A stretch of 64,000 nt of DNA from Rubrivivax sp. (GCA_027490215.1 JAIXYO010000036.1:1-64000); one strand, 5' to 3'; shown: positions 19,960-29,319, counted from the first letter of the stretch. Made by a program: numbers and translations. The notes: a model not told the origin generated them from the letters alone.

Positions 19960-22121
19960 GCGAGCTCGAAGGCCAGCAGAGCCAGCGGTGGCAAGGTCAG
20001 TGACAGCGCCTGGCTGCGGCCGTGTGCGCCGGGGGTGTGCGTTGCCAGCGGCGCCGGGCCGTTGCCGAGGTTGCTGCCGCCGTAGAAGTCCGAATCGCTG
20101 TTGAAAACCTCGCGCCATGTCCCTGCATGCGGGACACCGATGCGATGTGCGTGGCGCGGCACAGGCGTGAAGTTGCACACCACGAGCAGCACACGGCCTT
20201 CATCGTCCTGGCGGAGAAAGGCGAGCGTGGAGCCATCGGCATCGTCGGCATCGATCCACTGGAAGCCGCTGCCATCGTGGTCGCGGCGGTGCAGCGCAGG
20301 GCGGCTGGTGTACAGGCGGTTGAGGTCGCGCACCAGCAACTGCACGCCCCGGTGCTCGGGCGCATCCAGCAGGTGCCAATCGAGCGAATGGTCATGGTTC
20401 CACTCCCGCGATTGCGCGAACTCGCAGCCCATGAACAGCAGCTTCTTGCCGGGGTGCATCCACATGTAGGCCAACAGCAGGCGCACATTCGCGAACTGCT
20501 GCCAGCGGTCGCCTGGCATCTTGCCGAGCAGCGAGCCCTTGCCGTGCACCACCTCGTCGTGCGAGATCGGCAGCACGAAGTTCTCGTTGAAGGCGTAGAG
20601 GAGGCTGAAGGTGAGCTGATGGTGATGCCAGCGCCGATGCACCGGCTCCTTGCTGAAGTAGAGCAGCGTGTCGTGCATCCAACCCAGGTTCCACTTGTAG
20701 TGAAAGCCCAGGCCGCCGCCGGAGGTGGGTCGCGACACGCCGGGCCAGGCGGTCGATTCCTCGGCGATCGTCACGCTGGACGGCACCTCGGCGCCGGCCA
20801 CCTCGTTCATGCGCCGAAGGAAGGCGATCGCCTCCAGGTTCTCGCGGCCGCCGTGGGCATTGGGCACCCACTCGCCGGGGTTGCGGCTGTAGTCGCGGTA
20901 CAGCATCGAGGCCACGGCATCCACCCGCAGGCCGTCCACGCCCCATTGCTGCAGCCAATACAGCGCATTGCCGATCAGGAAGTTGCGCACTTCGGTGCGG
21001 CCGAAGTTGTAGATCAGCGTGTTCCAGTCGTTGTGGAAGCCTTCGCGCGGATCGGCGTACTCGTAGAGCGCAGTGCCGTCGAAATGTCCCAGGCCGTGGA
21101 CGTCGGTCGGGAAATGCGCTGGCACCCAATCGACGATCACGCCCAGCCCTTGCTGGTGGCAGGCATCGAGGAAGCGACCGAAACCGGCCGGATCGCCGAA
21201 GCGTGAGGTCGGTGCATACAGACCGATGACCTGGTAGCCCCAGGAGCCATCGAAGGGATGCTCGGCCACCGGCAACAGTTCGAGGTGGGTGAAGCCGAGG
21301 TCAGCCGCGTAGGCGGGCAGCTGCCCGGCGAGGGCGTCCCAGTCCAGGAAACCGCCATCCGCCCCGCGCCGCCAGGAACCCAGGTGCACCTCGTAGATCG
21401 ACATGGGTCCGTCATGCCGATTGGCCTGGGCGCGGGTGGCGGGCAGGCTGCGCTGCGCGGGCGGCGCGACGATGCTGGCCGTCGACGGCCGCCGCTCCAT
21501 CGCGAAGGCATACGGATCGGCCTTCAGCGGCATCACGCGGCCATCACGCGAGCGGATCTCGTACTTGTAGCGGTCGCCCGCGCCCACATCCGGCAGAAAG
21601 ATCTCCCACACGCCCGCACCATGCTGCACGCGCATCGGATGCCGTCGGCCGTCCCAGGCATTGAAATCGCCGACCACGCTGACACGGCTCGCGTTGGGCG
21701 CCCACACCGCGAATCGCGTACCGGCTGCGCCGCCGAATGTCATCGGGTGTGCGCCCAGCACCTGCCACGGCCGCAGGTGTGAGCCCTCGCCCAGAAAGTA
21801 GATGTCCTGCGCACCGATCGCCGATCCGAAGGCAAACGGGTCGGCGTAATCGCCAGCGACGCCATGCTGCCATCGCACGCGCAGACGGTAAGCGGGGCAA
21901 GTTGCGCCAACGGGCGCCTCGAAGAAAACGCCTGGCACGCGTGCCGCCAGCGTGACGAGCGTTTGCCCGGTCGATGCGTCGACCGCCTCGACCTGCTCGG
22001 CGCCGGGCAGCAAGGCCCGCAGCCACATGCGGCCCTGGCCGTCCGGGTGCGGACCGAGCACGGCAAACGGGTCGCTATGCCGGCCCTCGAGCAGGGCGTC
22101 GAGTTCAGCCTCGGGGATCAT
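19956..22121 (-). CDS. glgB: 1,4-alpha-glucan branching enzyme GlgB
   Basis: A 721-residue GH13 (subfamily 9) enzyme that introduces alpha-1,6 branches into glycogen. It has the long form with two N-terminal beta-sandwich modules (the second, [21 protein letters not shown], is CBM48), then the catalytic barrel with [41 protein letters not shown] (nucleophile), [13 protein letters not shown] (acid/base) and [15 protein letters not shown]. An ATG at 22121 starts it. It follows glgP after 76 bp and overlaps glgX by four bases. The mixture of synthetic and degradative genes in one run implies that flux is set mostly by allostery rather than transcription. Confidence 0.96.
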
Positions 22122-22197
22122 CGGGTCGGGTGAACTCCGTGGTCAGAAGGTGGGGATGCATTGGCCTCCGGTGTCAGTGCGTTCCGGCAGGGTCGGC

Positions 22198-24660
22198 TCA
22201 CCGCACCGGCACATTCCAGATCATCCGCGCATAGTCGCGGATGGTGCGGTCCGACGAGAACGCGCCCATGCCCGCGATGTTGCGGATGGCCTTGTCGGCC
22301 CAGGCCTCGGGCGTCGCGTAAAGCGCGTCGGCACGCTGCTGCTCGGCCACGTAGGCGGCGAAGTCGGCCAACAGCAGGTAGGAATCCCGGTGCAGCAGCG
22401 AGCCGACCAGGTCGCGGTAACGACCCCGTTCGCCGGGCGAGAAGTCTCCACCCGCGATCGCGTCGAGTACCGCCTTCAGTTGTGCGTTTTTCTCGTAGTG
22501 CAGACGCGGGTCATAGCCGAGCGCGCGCACCTGCTTCACCTCCTCGGCCTTGAGACCGAAGATGAAGAAGTGCTCGGCGCCCACCGCCTGCGCCATTTCG
22601 ATGTTGGCGCCGTCCCAGGTGCCGATGGTCAGCGCGCCGTTCAACGCGAACTTCATGTTGCCGGTGCCCGAGGCCTCAGTGCCGGCGGTGGAGAGCTGTT
22701 CGGACAGGTCGGCCGCCGGGATGATCGTCTCGGCCAGCGACACGCCGTAGTTCGGCAGATAGACCACCTTCAACCGATCGCGAACGCGCGGGTCGCTGTT
22801 CACCGTGCGTGCGATGTCGTGGATCAGCCGGATGATGGTCTTGGCCGTCACATAGGCCGAGGCCGCCTTGCCCGCGAATATCACCGTGCGCGGCTGCCAG
22901 TCGGCATTCGGATTGGCAATGATGGCCTGGTAGCGCGCGACCACATGCAATGCGTTGAGAAGCTGCCGCTTGTACTCGTGGATGCGTTTGATCTGCACGT
23001 CGAACAGGCTGGCCGGGTCGATCGTGATGCCCAGGTCGCGCCGCACCAGCAGCGCCAGCCGCTCCTTGTTGGCGCGCTTGGCGGCCTGCACCGCGCTGCG
23101 CAGGCTGGCGTCACCGGCCAGCGGGACGAGTTGCGCGAGCTGTTCCAGGCGCGTGCGCCACTGCGTGCCGAGCTGCGCATCGAGCGTCGCAGACAAGGCC
23201 GGGTTGGCCTGCGAAAGCCAGCGGCGCGGCGTGACGCCATTGGTCACATTGCAGAAGCGGTCAGGGAACACCCGCGCGTAGTCGGCGAAGATGGTCTCGA
23301 CCATCAGGTCGGAGTGCAGCCGCGAGACGCCGTTCACCCGATGGCTGGCCACGATCGACAGTGCCGCCATCTTCACGCGGCGCTCACCGTTCTCGTCGAT
23401 CACCGAGGCATGCCGCACCAGCTCCTCGTCGCCGGGGAAGTGCTTCCGCAGGTATCGAAGGAAGCGGTCATTGACCTCGTAGATGATCTCCAGATGCCGC
23501 GGCAGCCAGTGCTCCAGCATCGGGACGGGCCAGGTCTCCAGCGCCTCGGGCATCAGCGTGTGGTTGGTGTAGCTCATCACCTTCTGGCACTGCACCATGG
23601 CCACATCCCAGCTCATGCCGTGCAGGTCGATCAGGATGCGCAGCAGCTCGGGCACGGCCAGTGCGGGGTGGGTGTCGTTGAGGTGAATCGACACCTTGTC
23701 GCCGATGCTGTCGAGGCGGCCATAGTCGGCCAGGTGGCGGGCCACGATGTCCTGCACCGACGCGCTCACCAGGAAATACTCCTGCTTGAGCCGCAACTCG
23801 CGCCCCGCATGGGTCGAGTCGTCGGGGTAGAGCACCCAGTTGATCACCTCGGCGGAGAGCTTGGCGCCACCAGCGGCGGCGAAGTCACCCCGCGAGAAGG
23901 CGGCAAAGTCGATTGGCCGGGACGGATTGGCCTGCCACTGGCGAAGCACCGCGACCCGCTCGGTGGCATGACCGGGCACGATGAAGTCGTAGGCGTCGGC
24001 GAACAGCTGCTCCGCAGGCAGCCAGCGGCGGCCGGCGCCGTCGGTGACCACGCGGCCGCCGAGCCCGACGGGGTAGCGGATCTCCGGGCGCTCCAGTTCC
24101 CATGGATTGCCGTCACGCAGCCAGTCATCGGGCTCCTCGACCTGCTGTCCGTCGTGGATGCGCTGCGCGAACATGCCGTAGCGGTAGCGCAGGCCGTAGC
24201 CGAAGGACGGTACGCCCAGGGTGGCCAGCGAATCGAGAAAACATGCCGCCAGCCGACCGAGGCCGCCATTGCCGAGCGCCGCATCGGGCTCGACCTCGAG
24301 GATGTCGCCGGGCTCCTTGCCCGCAGCGCGGGCCGCCGCCTCGAACTCGCCATGCAGCCCCAGCGACGCCAGCGCATTGCCGAGCGCGCGGCCCATCAGG
24401 AACTCCATCGACAGGTAGTGCACCCGCTTGGCCTCGCCGCGGCGGTCCTCCCGCAGGCTGCGGTTCATGCGCTCGGCGAGCTGCGCCCGGCTGGCGTGGG
24501 CCGCAGCGCGCATCCACATGTAGGGCGATGCATGGCCGGGGGTCATGCCCGACTCCCGCTCGACACGGGCAGGCAGTGCATCGGCTCCGGTGGCCGGAAC
24601 GGGTTCGTCGGGTAGCGAGGAGCGTCCTCCCCCTGCGTCGTGTGCGGGTCGCGTGGTCAT
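22198..24660 (-). CDS. glgP: Glycogen phosphorylase GlgP
   Basis: An 820-residue GT35 enzyme that releases glucose-1-phosphate from the non-reducing ends of glycogen. VHYLSMEFLMGRALGN near residue 80 and GNGGLGRLAACFLDS are family signatures. The pyridoxal-phosphate lysine is in GTGNMKFALNGALTIGTWDG; the usual TLDGAN is TWDGAN here. The start ATG at 24660 has AAGGAAG at good spacing; the frame stays open to 24729 but the extra residues are arginine/alanine filler. It is the promoter-proximal gene of the glycogen run, facing creA across a 273-bp divergent gap in which no strong sigma70 promoter is obvious to me. Confidence 0.95.
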   Translation of the reverse strand: MTTRPAHDAGGGRSSLPDEPVPATGADALPARVERESGMTPGHASPYMWMRAAAHASRAQLAERMNRSLREDRRGEAKRVHYLSMEFLMGRALGNALASLGLHGEFEAAARAAGKEPGDILEVEPDAALGNGGLGRLAACFLDSLATLGVPSFGYGLRYRYGMFAQRIHDGQQVEEPDDWLRDGNPWELERPEIRYPVGLGGRVVTDGAGRRWLPAEQLFADAYDFIVPGHATERVAVLRQWQANPSRPIDFAAFSRGDFAAAGGAKLSAEVINWVLYPDDSTHAGRELRLKQEYFLVSASVQDIVARHLADYGRLDSIGDKVSIHLNDTHPALAVPELLRILIDLHGMSWDVAMVQCQKVMSYTNHTLMPEALETWPVPMLEHWLPRHLEIIYEVNDRFLRYLRKHFPGDEELVRHASVIDENGERRVKMAALSIVASHRVNGVSRLHSDLMVETIFADYARVFPDRFCNVTNGVTPRRWLSQANPALSATLDAQLGTQWRTRLEQLAQLVPLAGDASLRSAVQAAKRANKERLALLVRRDLGITIDPASLFDVQIKRIHEYKRQLLNALHVVARYQAIIANPNADWQPRTVIFAGKAASAYVTAKTIIRLIHDIARTVNSDPRVRDRLKVVYLPNYGVSLAETIIPAADLSEQLSTAGTEASGTGNMKFALNGALTIGTWDGANIEMAQAVGAEHFFIFGLKAEEVKQVRALGYDPRLHYEKNAQLKAVLDAIAGGDFSPGERGRYRDLVGSLLHRDSYLLLADFAAYVAEQQRADALYATPEAWADKAIRNIAGMGAFSSDRTIRDYARMIWNVPVR

Positions 24661-24933
24661 GAAAACTTCCTTGTCTCTCGAGGCGTCCGGGAGGCGAGCG
24701 CGGCCTCGCGCCGCCCGTGTAGCCTTCATGCAGATAGCATGCCTGCGCGCCGAGCCGATGGAAGCTTAACCGACCCATCGCGGGCCGGCGCCGGCACTGC
24801 GGCTGCGCATTCGCTGGAGAGTCGCCACCTGGACTTGGCGAACACCGGCCTGCTTGCCGTGACGAATCTCAGCCTGCAGGTGCGCTGTGTCCTGGCGCGA
24901 AAATAGTCTCCGAACCACCCAAGGAACACCGAC

Positions 24934-25398
24934 ATGCACCGCTTTTTGCTCGCGCTTTTGCTGGCCACTGCAACCACAGCGCATGCCGAGCACATCGGCT
25001 CGGTGGACACGGCCTTCGTGCTCATCGGGCCAGACCACAAGATCGTGGTCGAGGCCTACGATGACCCGGGTGTGAACGGCGTGACGTGCTACGTCTCGCG
25101 CGCCAAGACCGGCGGCGTCAAGGGCGCGCTCGGCCTGGCGGAGGACAAGTCAGAGGCATCGATTGCCTGCCGGCAGGTCGGCCCGATCTCGATACCGAAG
25201 GCCCTGCCCGAGCAGGAAGAGATCTTCAACGAACGCATCAGCCTCGTGTTCAAGAAGCTGCGCATCGTCCGAATGGTCGACAGCAAGCGCCATGCGCTGG
25301 TCTACCTGACCTATTCGGATCGACTGATCGACGGGTCGCCGCAGAACGCCGTCACCGCTGTGGCGGTGGACCGGGCCTCGGCCATCCCGGTCAAGTGA
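24934..25398 (+). CDS. creA: CreA family periplasmic protein
   Basis: A 154-residue protein with a signal peptide ([18 protein letters not shown], cleavage after AHA at about 18). The mature part begins [10 protein letters not shown] and contains [14 protein letters not shown] and [13 protein letters not shown], the hallmarks of the CreA family of conserved but functionally uncharacterised periplasmic proteins. Two cysteines (in VTCYVSR and IACRQVG) could form a disulfide. AAGGAA at 24921-24926 is a good ribosome binding site. In enterobacteria creA heads the creABCD locus, but no creB, creC or creD is present here. Instead an LrgA/LrgB pair follows after 43 bp on the same strand. Confidence 0.9.
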   Translation: MHRFLLALLLATATTAHAEHIGSVDTAFVLIGPDHKIVVEAYDDPGVNGVTCYVSRAKTGGVKGALGLAEDKSEASIACRQVGPISIPKALPEQEEIFNERISLVFKKLRIVRMVDSKRHALVYLTYSDRLIDGSPQNAVTAVAVDRASAIPVK

Positions 25399-25441
25399 CG
25401 GCGCACCAGTCGACAACCTCCGCCCAGCCTCGAACTGCACC

Positions 25442-25801
25442 ATGGTCCACGGATTTGCCCTGTTGCTCGTCTGCCAGCTGATCGGCGAGGTCGCAGTTCA
25501 GGCGCTTTCGCTGCCCGTGCCCGGGCCGCTGATCGGCATGCTGCTGCTGTTCGTCGGCCTGCTGGTGCGTGGCGGTCTGCCCGATGAAGTGCGTGACGCG
25601 GCGAACGCCATGCTGCGACATTTGATGTTGTTGTTCATCCCGGCCGTCACCGGCGTGATGATGTATTTCGACCGCATCGCGCGGGAGTGGCTGCCGTTCA
25701 TGGCTGCGTGCATCGTCGGCACGGCGATAACAATGATCGCGACCGCGCTCACGCTGCGCTGGATGCTGCGCGTGACGGGCACGGCCCGGGACCCGGAGTA
25801 G
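25442..25801 (+). CDS. CidA/LrgA family holin-like membrane protein
   Basis: A 119-residue integral membrane protein with four predicted helices. LPVPGPLIGMLLLF and LLFIPAVTGVMMYFD are the conserved CidA/LrgA signatures. Family members resemble phage holins and have been linked to murein hydrolase control and, more recently, to transport of pyruvate or other small metabolites in partnership with an LrgB protein. The ATG at 25442 has no strong ribosome binding site. It is followed after three bases by the LrgB gene, so they form one transcriptional unit, possibly with creA. Confidence 0.88.
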   Translation: MVHGFALLLVCQLIGEVAVQALSLPVPGPLIGMLLLFVGLLVRGGLPDEVRDAANAMLRHLMLLFIPAVTGVMMYFDRIAREWLPFMAACIVGTAITMIATALTLRWMLRVTGTARDPE

Positions 25802-25804
25802 CGC

Positions 25805-26536
25805 ATGGCCGATGTCGGTCTGTTCCGGGTCTGGGTCTTCCTGTCGAGCTCACCGCTGCTGTGGCTGACGGTGACCGTGCTTGTGTACCTGGCGGCCCTG
25901 TGGCTGTACACGCGCAGCGGCGGGCACTCACTGGTCAATCCGATCCTGCTTTCCGTGGTGGGGCTGGTCGGCGTGCTGCACTTCACTGCAACGCCCTACC
26001 CCGTGTATTTCGAGGGCGCGAAGTTCGTGCACTTCCTGATCGGCCCGGCCACGGTGGCTCTGGCGGTCCCGCTCTACGCGCAGCTGGAGCGATTGAAGTC
26101 CATGTGGCTGCCCATCGGTGTGGCGGTGGTCGTCGGCTCGACAGTGGCGATCGTGTCTGCACTGGCCATCGGTCGGGTGCTCGGCGCGTCGCACACCACG
26201 CTGATGTCGCTGGCGCCGAAGTCCTCCACCCTGCCGATCGCGATGAGCATGGCAGAGCAGATCGGCGGCGTGCCGGCGCTCGCGGCGATGGCGGTGGCGG
26301 TCACCGGCATCAGCGGCGCGATGATGGCGCGAGGCTTGCTGAACCTGCTGCGCATCGAAGACCCGGCCGTGCGTGGCTTCTCGGTCGGCATCGCAGCCCA
26401 TGCGGCCGGCACCGCGCGGGCACTGCAGGTCGGCACCGTCAACGGCGCCTTTGCCGCACTGGCACTGGCGCTCAACAGCATCGCGACGGCGTTTCTGATT
26501 CCCTTGCTGGTCAGGGTGCTGCGGCCACTGCTGTGA
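25805..26536 (+). CDS. LrgB/CidB family membrane protein
   Basis: A 243-residue polytopic inner-membrane protein. FLIGPATVALAVPLY, LAPKSSTLPIAMSMAEQIGG and GIAAHAAGTARALQ are the diagnostic LrgB stretches. Length is normal. It acts with the LrgA-type partner encoded three bases upstream. The pair's role in this organism (cell-lysis control, osmotic adaptation or metabolite export) cannot be decided from the sequence. Its stop is six bases from the stop of the convergent BLUF gene, so the two transcripts must overlap or terminate inside each other. Confidence 0.9.
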   Translation: MADVGLFRVWVFLSSSPLLWLTVTVLVYLAALWLYTRSGGHSLVNPILLSVVGLVGVLHFTATPYPVYFEGAKFVHFLIGPATVALAVPLYAQLERLKSMWLPIGVAVVVGSTVAIVSALAIGRVLGASHTTLMSLAPKSSTLPIAMSMAEQIGGVPALAAMAVAVTGISGAMMARGLLNLLRIEDPAVRGFSVGIAAHAAGTARALQVGTVNGAFAALALALNSIATAFLIPLLVRVLRPLL

Positions 26537-26542
26537 CAGGGT

Positions 26543-27160
26543 TCAGGTGCCGCCGCGCAGATCGGCCAGCGCGGACTCGCACAGGCGCATGTGCCGCTCG
26601 CTCAGTGTGCCGGCCTTGCCCGCATCGGCGATGCTTTCGAGCACCAGGGTGGCGATCTCGACACTGCCCCGCGCTTGCAGCAGCGCCTGCTTCAGGTGCT
26701 CGATGACCTTGTCCTTGGCGTCGAGCTCACGAACCAGCGGATCCCAGTGCGGAGCCCGGTAGTGGTCCATCAGCACATCGACGATGCCTTCGTTGCGCAC
26801 GAGGTAATCGAAGTTGAAGTCCTTGGCCCCGAAATCCTTCAGTCCCTTGATGCCAGTCAGCTCGCGTTCGGAGATCCGCTTGAAGCCCATGCTCCAGTCG
26901 GCGTACTGGCGCCGCTCGATCGGCCGCCGATGCAGGAACTGCACCTTGGCATGGCGCGGATCGCGGGCAATCTTCTCGACCAGTTCGTCGATCACCAGGT
27001 CGTCGCCTTCCAGCGCCTGCAAGAAGGTGTCCTCACCGCACAGCAGCATGCCAGTCACCCCGCGGGCCGAATTGTTTTTCATGCACTGCTGAAGCAGTTC
27101 AAGCAGTTGCTCTGTCGACCAGGGCGACAGGGCACTGCTGATGTACACAATCTGAATCAT
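26543..27160 (-). CDS. BLUF domain blue-light sensor
   Basis: A 205-residue protein. Residues 1-100 are a BLUF (FAD-binding blue-light) domain: Tyr6 in QIVYISSA, asparagine in NNSARGVTGMLL, Gln48 in TFLQALEGD, the DPRH turn, and Trp89/Met91 in ADWSMGF. These are the residues that form the flavin hydrogen-bond switch, so photoactivity is expected. The C-terminal 100 residues (about 105-205) form a helical extension longer than the cap of minimal BLUF proteins, with no domain I recognise. The ATG at 27160 was preferred to 27232 because BLUF domains begin directly with this strand. It is divergent from an HD-GYP gene across 263 bp, which suggests light control of c-di-GMP signalling; the link is inferred from proximity only. 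Confidence 0.92.
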   Translation of the reverse strand: MIQIVYISSALSPWSTEQLLELLQQCMKNNSARGVTGMLLCGEDTFLQALEGDDLVIDELVEKIARDPRHAKVQFLHRRPIERRQYADWSMGFKRISERELTGIKGLKDFGAKDFNFDYLVRNEGIVDVLMDHYRAPHWDPLVRELDAKDKVIEHLKQALLQARGSVEIATLVLESIADAGKAGTLSERHMRLCESALADLRGGT

Positions 27161-27376
27161 GAAAACTCCAGTAGTCCAGTAGAAGCGCCCGCCAACAACA
27201 GCTCGACCGGTAACGACCGTTCGCCCGAGCATGGATCTGCCGATGTGCCGAAAGGCTGCAAGCAGAGCTTAACTCTAGCTCCCGAACCGCCTGTGTCCCC
27301 GCCACACAAACGCGGTCTTGCGTCTTCGGATCGCAATGCTTTGACCATCAGTTCAGCCGGACAATACTGATTGCAT

Positions 27377-27404
27377 TTGATAGTTACTCTCGCCTGAGTA
27401 TGTG
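27377..27404 (+). promoter_or_regulatory. Possible sigma70 promoter of the HD-GYP gene
   Basis: TTGATA at 27377-27382 and TATGTG at 27399-27404 are 16 bases apart and end 20 bases before the ATG at 27424. The match is moderate and the spacing one base short of ideal. It lies in the BLUF/HD-GYP divergent gap. Confidence 0.3.
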
Positions 27405-27423
27405 CCTTTAAAAGTGAGTGGCT

Positions 27424-28716
27424 ATGTGGAAAAAGCTTGGTGCGCCGGTTCCGATCGATGCATCGCAAGTCGTTATCGGGCTCTATATCTGGTTGGACCT
27501 GAGGTGGGACGAGCACCCTTTTGTCTCCAGCCGCTTCATGGTCAAGACCAGCAAGCAGATTTCCATCATCCAATCGCTGGAAACTGAAGGAAGGCTCTAC
27601 TACGACAGCGAGCAAAGCACAGCCCAGCCCGGCCCGCTGATATCCAAACCTCTGTTGGAGCACGAAGCCAAAGCGGCGGAAGAGCAAGCAGCCAAAGAAG
27701 CCCTCATTGCCGAAGTGCTGGCGCTGGAAAAAGCCAAGGTGGCTAAGCAGAAAGCCCTGCGCGATGCCGCGCTGCGGGCCGACCAGGCCTGGGCCAATGC
27801 CGCGCGCGCGACCAAAACGGCGCTCAATGAGTTACCCCGCTCGCCCAAGGTGGCTGGCAAGCAACTGATGGACCTTTCGTCAGAGGCCGCATCCTTGGTG
27901 TCGAAGAATCGCGAGGTACTGCTGCACCTGCTGGGCGACAAGAAGGAGCAAGGTCCCCAGTTCCATGGACTGAACTGCATGACCCTGGCCATGCTGATCG
28001 GCAAGTCGGCCGGCATGAATGAACGAGCTCTTGCGGACCTGTCGCTTGCAGCCCTCGCGCACGATGCTGGTGAATCGCAGATTCCCCAACAGATCTTGAA
28101 GAGCACGCAACGCAAGAAACACGAGGAAGACTTTTTCCGCCAGCACGTGAACTTCAGCACCAAGTTTGCCGAGGAGTCGTGTGCGTTCAGCCCGGACGCC
28201 TTGGCGATGATTGCGGATCACCATGAGGCGATTGACGGTTCCGGCTGGCCTCGAGGCAAAAAAGGCGAGGCACTGAGCGTCGGTGCACGCATTCTGACCA
28301 TCGTGGACCGCTACGACACCCTGTGCACTCCGGACACGCCCAAAGGTGTGCCGATGATGCCGGCCGAAGCGCTGGCCACCATGTTCCGCCACGAGTCCAC
28401 ACGGCTGGACTCGGCCCTGCTGAGCCTCATGATCAAACTGCTGGGTGTGTTCCCGCCCGGAACCGCGGTGCAACTGAGCGATGGATCGTTGGCATTGGTG
28501 ATAGCGCCGGGTGCCAACTCCCTGAAGCCGACGGTGTTGCTCTATTCGCCCGAGGTGTCCAAAGACGACGCCCCCACCATTGACCTGGCAGGAGAGCCGG
28601 ACCTCAAGATTGTGGAAGCGATACGGCCCTCCGCGCTTCCCTTGGATGTGCTCGAGTGGCTCAATCCGCAGCAGCGGCTGTCCTACTTCTTCTCGGTGGA
28701 CGATGGCAAGAACTAA
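27424..28716 (+). CDS. HD-GYP domain protein with N-terminal DUF3391
   Basis: A 430-residue cytoplasmic protein. Residues about 8-70 match DUF3391 (IDASQVVIGLYIWLDLRWDEHPF), the usual N-terminal partner of HD-GYP domains in proteobacteria. A charged helical stretch rich in alanine, lysine and glutamate follows (about 75-125). The HD-GYP region has His213-Asp214 (LAHDAGE), a later histidine (RQHVNFS), His266-His267 in ADHHEAIDGSGWP, and an aspartate in IVDRYDTL, so the metal ligands survive. The lysine of HDxGK is glutamate and GYP is GWP at 274-276, so catalysis of c-di-GMP hydrolysis is uncertain. A C-terminal tail of about 110 residues resembles that of other DUF3391 proteins. A GTG at 27418 is an alternative start. 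The divergent neighbour is a BLUF light sensor. Confidence 0.88.
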   Translation: MWKKLGAPVPIDASQVVIGLYIWLDLRWDEHPFVSSRFMVKTSKQISIIQSLETEGRLYYDSEQSTAQPGPLISKPLLEHEAKAAEEQAAKEALIAEVLALEKAKVAKQKALRDAALRADQAWANAARATKTALNELPRSPKVAGKQLMDLSSEAASLVSKNREVLLHLLGDKKEQGPQFHGLNCMTLAMLIGKSAGMNERALADLSLAALAHDAGESQIPQQILKSTQRKKHEEDFFRQHVNFSTKFAEESCAFSPDALAMIADHHEAIDGSGWPRGKKGEALSVGARILTIVDRYDTLCTPDTPKGVPMMPAEALATMFRHESTRLDSALLSLMIKLLGVFPPGTAVQLSDGSLALVIAPGANSLKPTVLLYSPEVSKDDAPTIDLAGEPDLKIVEAIRPSALPLDVLEWLNPQQRLSYFFSVDDGKN

Positions 28717-28741
28717 AGCAGCCGGGGCGTCTTGCCCTGCG

Positions 28742-28870
28742 TTGACATCCTCCCGGCCCTGAAAAGAGCGGGATTCTCGACATGGATGTCCGCGTGTCCT
28801 GTGTGGCCGCACAGACGGCACCGGAGATACATCCAGAGCAGCGCAGGCGCACATGCCTTTGGTAAGTTTT
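28742..28870 (-). mobile_element. Remnant of an IS200/IS605-type element (tnpB 3' end and right end)
   Basis: Read on the minus strand, a short frame contains RCRLCGHTGHAD, matching the zinc-ribbon end of TnpB proteins (C-x2-C followed by HAD). It is followed by a hairpin built on CCCGCTC and AGGGCCGGG that ends in GGGAGGATGTCAA. That closing sequence is the one commonly seen at the right end of IS200/IS605-group elements, where the TnpB guide RNA also terminates. The rest of tnpB, and tnpA, are missing. It lies between the HD-GYP gene and the tRNA terminator, within the gap 28717-28885. The assignment rests on motif memory, not on a search. Confidence 0.55.
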
Positions 28871-28885
28871 TGGCATGAACAAAAG

Positions 28886-28910
28886 AAAACGGGCCGCGAA
28901 GGCCCGTTTT
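28886..28910 (-). terminator. Intrinsic terminator of the gltX-tRNA run
   Basis: AAAACGGGCC and GGCCCGTTTT form a perfect 10-bp stem around a five-base loop. On the minus strand it follows tRNA-Asp by 12 bases and ends in a T-run continuing into TTTTGTT, so it should end the tRNA transcript. Confidence 0.85.
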
Positions 28911-28921
28911 CATTGCATCGT

Positions 28922-28998
28922 TGGCGGAGTGGACGGGACTCGAACCCGCGACCCCCGGCGTGACAGGCCGGTATTCTAACCAACTGAACTACCACTCC
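28922..28998 (-). tRNA. tRNA-Asp (GTC)
   Basis: A 77-base cloverleaf on the minus strand, starting GGAGTGGTAGTTCAG and ending with an encoded CCA. The anticodon loop reads CTGTCAC, anticodon GTC. The T-loop GGTTCGAGTCC is canonical. It is the last of three tRNAs downstream of gltX and directly precedes the terminator. Confidence 0.96.
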
Positions 28999-29069
28999 AA
29001 TACGCACACTGTGCGAAGCGAAATACCAGCATTCTCTTTTCAGATACTGCTGCAAGCTTCGCTCAAGCT

Positions 29070-29145
29070 TGGCGTCCCCTAGGGGATTCGAACCCCTGTA
29101 ATCACCGTGAAAGGGTGGTGTCCTAGGCCTCTAGACGAAGGGGAC
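29070..29145 (-). tRNA. tRNA-Glu (TTC)
   Basis: A 76-base cloverleaf on the minus strand, starting GTCCCCTTCGTCTAGAGG, which is typical of tRNA-Glu. The anticodon is TTC in CCTTTCACG, and CCA is encoded. It is the cognate substrate of the glutamyl-tRNA synthetase encoded just upstream on the same strand. Confidence 0.96.
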
Positions 29146-29206
29146 AAATCCTGCGTCGTGACTTGAACTGCGCGCCGCCTTCAACCTGCGATGAACTGCC
29201 TGTCGT

Positions 29207-29282
<76 letters not shown>

Positions 29283-29319
29283 CTACGCTGCCAGTCGCGA
29301 GCTTCTGGCATCCCTCGGG

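Noticed and set aside
21952-24615. Plus-strand ORF of 887 codons
   Set aside because: Antisense to glgP and glgB, with no domain and no ribosome binding site.
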